A stretch of 64,000 nt of DNA, from contig OZ020313.1 in NCBI GenBank assembly GCA_963971305.1, positions 53,144,203 through 53,208,202 of the forward strand, in the 5' to 3' direction. Shown here piece after piece: positions 58,201 to 64,000 of this stretch (its first letter is position 1; the number at the start of each line of letters is the position of its first letter). The position numbers and the translations under genes are program-made. The DNA comes from Arcuatula senhousia. Lineage: Eukaryota > Mollusca > Bivalvia > Mytilida > Mytilidae. The notes under the pieces are model-generated. The model was not told the DNA's origin and searched no databases. It saw nothing but the letters and a program-made list of their open reading frames with translations.

Positions 58201-58645
58201 TCACAAAACCTCCCACAAGACTATTCAAGAGCATTTCAAATTGAAAAAAAAATGCCCAAACAATTGGTAGAAAATAATGAACGGTGGGATAAATGTACGC
58301 AACACAGCCTAAAAAACAAGCGGTAATTAAACAAGACCAATCGATGTCTGGCCCTGCGCCGCACGGCAAAACGTTGAACCCTGTACGTTCTAGGCCCAAT
58401 ATGGACAGTCAAAATATTTTGACACCTGCATCCTATGGTGGACTTACAAAGCATATTTGTCACATGCCACCCTATATTGTAAAAATAGACAAAAAAATAG
58501 TTTCTATTTTTTTTTCCCTTTTGATCCCCTAATTGCTAAACAGAAAATGTGGGTAAAAAAAAATGTATCCTTTATTTTGTATCCAATATATGACCAAAAT
58601 CAACTTGTAAAAATAAATTTCTAAATCGGACTATAAATAAAAAAT
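58201..58645. other. spacer, nothing recognised
   Basis: Continuation of relic-like sequence; short frames only. Confidence 0.35.
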
Positions 58646-59524
58646 GTCACATTTTTGCCCCTTTTGGGCCCCTCGTTCCTAAACAAAAAGAGAGGGGACA
58701 CCCAAAATCATCCCCACCCTTTAATTTATGGTGAGTAACATTACTGTAAAGTTTCATAGCATTTGGTCAACCAGAACAAGTTATTGTGGAAACAAATAAA
58801 AAAGTTGCTTTTTTGGCCCCTTTAGGACCCTTAGTTTCTAAACGAAAAAAGAAGGGACACCCAAAATCAGCCCAACCCTTCCTTTTATGGTAAGTAACAT
58901 TACTGTAAAGTTTCTTAGCATTTGGTCAACCAGAACAAAAGTTATTGTGAAACAAATTAAAAAGTCGCTTTTTTTGGCCCCCTTTGGGCCTCTAATTTCT
59001 AAACGAAAAAAGAGGAGACACCCAAAATCAGCCCAACCCTTCCCCTTATGGTAAGTAACATTACTGTAAAGTTTCATAGCATTTGTTCAACCAGAACAAA
59101 AGTTATTGTGGAAATAAATAAAAAAGTCACTTTTTTGGTCCCTTTAGGCCCCCTAATTTCTAAACGAAAAAAGAGGGGACACCCAAAATCAGCCCAACCC
59201 TTCCTTTTATGGTAAGTAACATTACTGTAAAGTTTCATAGCATTTGGTCAACCAGAACAAAAGTTATTGTGGAAAAAAATTAAAAAGTCGCTTTTTTTGG
59301 CCCCTTTTGGGCCCCTAATTTCTTAACGAAATTATAAAATGACCCCAAAAGGGGAGGTGCACATCTTCAATATATCTGTAATCACTGTGTAAAATTTCAG
59401 AAAGATCTAGCGTATGGTTTTTGAGATTCAGATTACACAAGACAGGCACCCCATAGCGGGACGGACGGACAGACGGACGGACGGAGTGACCCGACTACTA
59501 GACCTGCTTTCGCCTCCGGCGACG
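58646..59524 (-). repeat. structured repeat, family C, with ~155-bp tandem units
   Basis: About four and a half units, each with AACGAAAAAAGAGGGGACAC, CAGCCCAACCCTTCC and GTTTCATAGCATTTGGTCAA. The end at 59455-59524 has a GGAC(G/A) run (GGACGGACGGACAGACGGAC) and then ACCTGCTTTCGCCTCCGGCG ACGCAGGT, a hairpin. Read on the minus strand, hairpin, CCGTCC run and tandem array come in the same order as in families A and B. Confidence 0.85.
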
Positions 59525-59790
59525 CAGGTAAAAACAACAACACAATTTTAAAAAGCCACCAGCCTTCAAGGACGCCAGTAGGCGCCGCTGCTCGCTGTTT
59601 TCCGATTGTCCGAAAGATAGAATGCATAAAATTCAAATCCAGTCTTGAAATAGCCAAAGAAAGACCCCCTTTTAGACTAGGCACAAAAAACATCAAAACG
59701 GCAAGTACAAACAAAAGCTTTGTCAAAGATTCCTGGCTTAGGACAGGTACATATAAAATGTGGTGGCGTTAAACTAGTTTTTTGGCCCAT
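59525..59790. repeat. dispersed repeat, family D (copy 3)
   Basis: AAAAGCCACCAGCCTTCAAG, GATTGTCCGAAAGATAGAAT, AAAGCTTTGTCAAAGATTCC and GGCTTAGGACAGGTACATAT match the copies at 11880-12205 and 57750-58000. Confidence 0.65.
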
Positions 59791-62400
59791 AGTATTTTTA
59801 TAGGGTTTAATCATTGAGGGGTCAAGATATGAGCCTTACTGTATTATTCGTTTGGACTCTAAATAAACATTGAAATATATTTTGACTTTATAAATTGATA
59901 TGATATTGTTCAAAACCTAAAATTTAATATTTTTGTAATATTTTGAAAATAACAGAAAAGTTAATTAGTTTTGCTGTACTTTATAAGCAGTCCAAATTGT
60001 CCACTTTCACAGACCGTCTTATTGCAGTGACAAAAATCCCAAACATTTAAAAGGCAAACAAAAAAAGCCGAAAATTTGTAAGTATATTTATTATCGATGC
60101 AATCGGTATTTCAAACTGTTTCCTTGTTGTGCAATCAAAAAGAATTTAAATCTAAATCTAAAAATAAATCCAGACTTCACTTTTAATAAAAGAACACTGC
60201 ATTTCTTTAAGAAATTTGGACCGATGTGTCTTTTATTAAGATCTAATATCATTAGATGCACTAAAGAAACTTTTACAGAATAAGGTAGGACAGTTTACTA
60301 TCATCTTTCACTGTTTCTACTAAAATAATGTGTGTTTCAACAGAGAATCATCTTTGTATGCCAATTTCAAAGAATATGTAGCTATTGTATTTAAAACTCC
60401 AAAAAATCCAACCCTAGCATTATTTCTTTCAACGAGACTGAGAACGTCAACTTGTCGAGGAATGACAAATGTAATACCAAAATAACAACTTAAAATTGAC
60501 ACTCAAAGACCAATTAAGGCACCGTAACAGAACATCAACCCAGTGCCTAAGTGACCGTACAGGTTATACAGAGGTATAAGACCTGTCCAGCCAAAAAAAA
60601 TGTTTCCCAAAAAAGATCAAAATCCTCAATAACTTTGTTGCAATTTCAATGAAATAGTGATGTTTCGTCTCTCAAACACAGGGGAGATTTCGTAATTCAT
60701 AATTTGTCTTCCTCTTGTATCCTAAGGTGGCAGTTTCAGACTGCTAAACAATGCTAAAATGTGTTATTTCAAAAGTTCCCGTTGTTTTAGGTACTTTTCT
60801 TAAACCTAATCTTTTGGGAATTTAAAAGCAATAACATACCAGGACAAATAAATCAAAAGGTCAACCAGAGAAAAACCTTTTGACTTGTCCAAAACCCCGG
60901 AAAAATGACATGTTTTTACGATTGAACATAGACACCATTTTAGTGAAACAGTTTAAAGGTGTGTATGCGTTTGATTTGAAACTAAATACATTCAGAACAT
61001 GTGAAACAATTGATGATCACAGTGCAAGTAACATTTAAGGGTCTTGAATAACGTATATTTTGGTATTACAACTGAAAGATGTATATATCTGTCTATTCTT
61101 ATGAAATATACAGATATAGTCATCTTAAAAGAAGACAATTATATTATAATAGGTTGGGTTATTGTTTCCAGAAGACTGCTATATTGTTTCTACAAAAGTA
61201 TGCTTGCAACTTCACTAGTCAATTATCCCTTCCATTGTTATAGCTCTTCACAAATTTAAGATTTGGTTCTTTAGCACAGGACTTAAATGGGCTTCAGGGG
61301 CATTACAAGGAAATTTATGGAAAAAAACTTACTTCTGTTCGGTTGATTTTGTGTTTTTAATGTTTTGTGTTTCTTCGTTCTGTGCTGTTTTCGTTCATGG
61401 TTCACTGGTTTTGTCGTTGTCCTTTCGCCACTCAAATGGTTCATTGGTGCTTCTTTTTATTTTAGTACGCGTACGGTATAAGATATAAATTATTTAGTTA
61501 TCTTAGTATCCAATCAGTTCGTAGTGACCGTTTATTGTCTTTGCAGTAGACCCTTTAAGCCTACTCATGAAATAATTATAAACAATAGTTGGATTGTATC
61601 AGTCCAATTAAAAGAAATCACAAGCTAATAAAAACTAATGAGACATTTGCATGAGTGTTGGAATTTCGAAATATTGCTCTTTAAATGTTTAAACGCCTGA
61701 CCAATTACTATTTTCAAATATTTAACAAAAACAGCTATACATAACTATATCCAGTTGATGATGACTTGTGTCTAGTTGGACCTAGACTGTAACATAAAGT
61801 AATTACAGGTGGCAATCTCAATAAAACGTTTCTAAAGCTGATTTTTTTCCTTTTTTAAATCATGTAATAGTATATACAGAAACATGATTTTTTACCACTC
61901 GAAGGGACGATGCTCGAACTTTGATTTTTCAGGTTAGTTTATGCACGTTAAAACACTATCCGTTTTCTGTCCGGTCTTACATAAAATTTGTCTGAACTCT
62001 TCATTATAAGGTTTCCTTAAGCGTTCTCCGGGTTAACATTAAATCCTTTTTGTTTCCTAAAGTACCATTTACACTGCATTGTACAACTCCACTCATGCAT
62101 TGTCCTTAATGATAAGCCTTGACCCTTTCTTTCTCAAATCTCTAATATAGTTTCCATTCCCATTTTTATGATTTGGCATATATGACTTTCAATCCCATTT
62201 CTGATTGTCGTAGACTTTACATGGAATCTATCGTTGAAGATTGAGCTCGCAAAAAGTCATTTTACTTTAAAATCATTATACATATTATTTGTCTCTCAAA
62301 ACTTGCGTATATAGTATCCATCTCCCGGTCACGATCTCAATGTGCTCATGTAAAAAAAATGTTCATGATACAAATTTTCTCTTTAGTAGGTCAATTCTAT
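59791..62400. other. spacer, nothing supported
   Basis: AT-rich sequence with short frames that resemble nothing I know. No repeat of clear structure was found. Confidence 0.35.
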
Positions 62401-63340
62401 CCTGATTCATGTAGACCATGGTATATTCATATCAACAAAAATCTTTAAAGATATGTTAGTATGAAAACGGACGTTGTCAAATAGAAATATTTCACATGTT
62501 TGTTGTTGGAGACTGTTGACGGTGGTATATATAAGGTATTCGCTCTCGTAATGATGGCGAAAAAATCGAAAACGGGTTGCCTCTCTTATTTCTTCATCCA
62601 ATGATTCTTAAATATCACTATTTTAATTTTAAAAGTCGCTCTTATAATGCAATAGTTTTCTAATCGTCTATGGTTTTCGGAACATCAGTTTTCAAAGTAG
62701 AATGATCTGTTAAAGCGTTCGTAAAAGAAAGTAAAAACCGGGAACCTTCTTGTGTCATGAGTTTAGATCTATGACAAGACGCCCATGAAGGCCGCATTGT
62801 AGTCGCCCAGGAGGCAAAGATAAAATAGTGTGATATAGAGAGATAACTTTGCCTTCCCAAAATAGTCTTAAAAATTACAATATAACGACGATCGGGGTTT
62901 TTCCTAAAATATAGATTCTTATTGAGCGCAATGGCAGAGATGTCGCGGTGAATATCATTCATTCCATGGCATTATGGTCGACATTAAATCACCTCTAAAA
63001 TAACGTTGCGTTTTCTTGCAATAATTCTGAATAGAATCTCACCCTTTCTATCAAACGATATACCACTGACATACTCACCATTTGAAACAAAACTGCTCTG
63101 GTATTACGATTAGTACGATTCACCGATTGGTCGTGGTTTTCTGGTCATTCGTTGTCTAATAAGACATTCCGTCTCATTTCACCAGTGTTACAAAAATGAA
63201 GCAAACGGTACAGGACAGGTGGTCGTTTGAATGCACTTCTGAGAATGGTATCGGATCGCTTATTCATCAAAATAAGGCCTTTTAAAAGAGTATGTTCAGG
63301 TAGGGCTGAAATCGGCCCCATATTTGCACAAATTGTCACA
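62401..63340 (-). pseudogene. decayed Polinton-type ATPase and flanking element sequence
   Basis: On the minus strand, 62962-62660 carries HRDISAIALNKNLYFRKNPD and YIVIFKT, clearly related to the HHRNLSVLSINQNLYFSKDP block of the intact ATPase at 46441-48024, then frame breaks. 62601-62407 (RFRFFRHHYESEYLIYTTVN) may continue it. Upstream, 63339-63145 has MNKRSDTILRSAFKRPPVLY and LLHFCNTGEMRRNVLLDNE, an open, protein-like stretch that I cannot assign but which probably belongs to the same dead element. No TIRs are visible nearby. Confidence 0.6.
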
Positions 63341-63556
63341 ATGGTGCCATCTCAATGAATTTGATGTAATTCGATCGTTAGGTAACCAAACTACATATTT
63401 AATCGAAGCCACTTGCTGACGACATTATGCAAGTATAATCATGTCATAAACGTAATGAAAACTCGGAAAATATCAATATCAACTCGCTTCATTTTTGGGG
63501 GTTTACAAAGAGGTTTTTCTTGAAATTTGTATACAGCGCATGCGTCGACAACATTT

Positions 63557-63731
63557 AGGCACCGACCATTTGATTTTCGGGGGGGGGGGGGGGGGGGGGG
63601 GGCTGGTATTTAAAAAAAATATTCTGGCTCTGATTTTTGGCCAAAAAAAATAGTCTGGCCAGCGTATAGTGCAAAAAAAAATAATCTGGCCCTCATTTTA
63701 CGCATTAGAAATGTCAAATGGTCGGTGCCTT
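63557..63731. mobile_element. MITE with a 24-G run
   Basis: The left end TTAGGCACCGACCATTTGA (63556 on) is the inverse of TCAAATGGTCGGTGCCTTA ending at about 63732. The interior has 24 consecutive G (63579-63602) and three CTGG(C/T)...AAAAAAAA blocks. Such a G run can form quadruplexes and is hard to sequence, so its length is uncertain. The target duplication is short and ambiguous. Confidence 0.7.
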
Positions 63732-64000
63732 ATTCTTTGCCCATCTATTTGTCTTTCAAAAATATGCATTTCATCACAATTTTTTTTTGTCGCTGCATGC
63801 GCTCAATGTTGATTTAAGTTATTTCTTACCAAATGTGCTGTAAAGTTGCTAAGTATCTATAAATTTCATCAAATCCTGTGATATCGAGGGCAAGTTTTCT
63901 CCAAGCTGCTAAATAGTAATTTCTTAAATAACAGCATTTAAAATATTTTTGGCGATTTTTTTTTAAAAAGCTAACTATAACTCCGTGTTGAAATTCTGGG
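63732..64000. other. right edge, nothing recognised
   Basis: AT-rich non-coding sequence. Confidence 0.35.

Noticed and set aside
58646..59340. Regular ~155-bp repeats as a CRISPR or satellite centromere array
   Set aside because: Only four to five whole-unit copies with no unique spacers, and bounded by a hairpin end shared with dispersed elements.

Overview
The window looks like nuclear DNA of a bivalve mollusc, most likely a mytilid mussel. The evidence is strong AT richness, sparse intron-split genes, several dispersed repeat families that I recognise from mussel genomes (for example the AGCTCACCTGACCCGAAGG...GGCTCCTGGGAGCCTCT family and the GACGAAACGCGCATCAGGCGT family), and intact animal-type transposons. 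There is no bacterial operon structure, CRISPR array or rRNA. All gene models are hand-made from splice signals, reading phase and protein motifs.

Region by region: 1-4.9 kb holds two nested non-autonomous DNA transposons (207-4917 containing 871-2810), each with exact 5-bp target duplications and arrays of subterminal motifs. 5.9-6.7 kb is a single exon that resembles a NACHT/STAND NTPase domain with decayed Walker motifs. 8.9-11.6 kb is a 5'-truncated LINE with one frameshift. 13.4-24.0 kb carries at least three, probably four, exons of a membrane-anchored protein ending in a chymotrypsin-fold serine protease domain (His, Asp and a GDSG serine all present); exon phases agree from 13392 to the stop at 23962. 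Decayed reverse-transcriptase relics, MITEs and structured tandem repeats fill the introns and spacers.

29.3-31.7 kb (minus strand) is a two-coding-exon gene for an OLD-family protein: an ABC-type ATPase fused to a TOPRIM nuclease domain, an architecture best known from bacterial anti-phage defence. An in-frame TAA is followed by 70 more open codons of acidic tail. 32.5-42.6 kb is mostly repeats, including a TA-flanked Tc1/mariner-type non-autonomous element (38681-39928) and a long palindrome.

42.6-57.4 kb is one two-ORF LINE on the minus strand (coiled-coil/RRM-like ORF1; endonuclease-reverse transcriptase ORF2) split by a complete 9.7-kb Polinton/Maverick (43349-53076) flanked by a perfect 6-bp duplication, CATACT. 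The Polinton has ~335-bp terminal inverted repeats and only three genes: a chromodomain-tailed integrase, a packaging-type ATPase and a protein-primed family B DNA polymerase. No capsid or protease gene is visible. 57.5-64 kb is repeats, a decayed second Polinton ATPase (62.4-63.3 kb) and a MITE with a 24-G run.

The most interesting host genes are the NACHT-like/membrane protease locus and the OLD-like gene: both have domain combinations used elsewhere in immunity. Any immune role here is inference.
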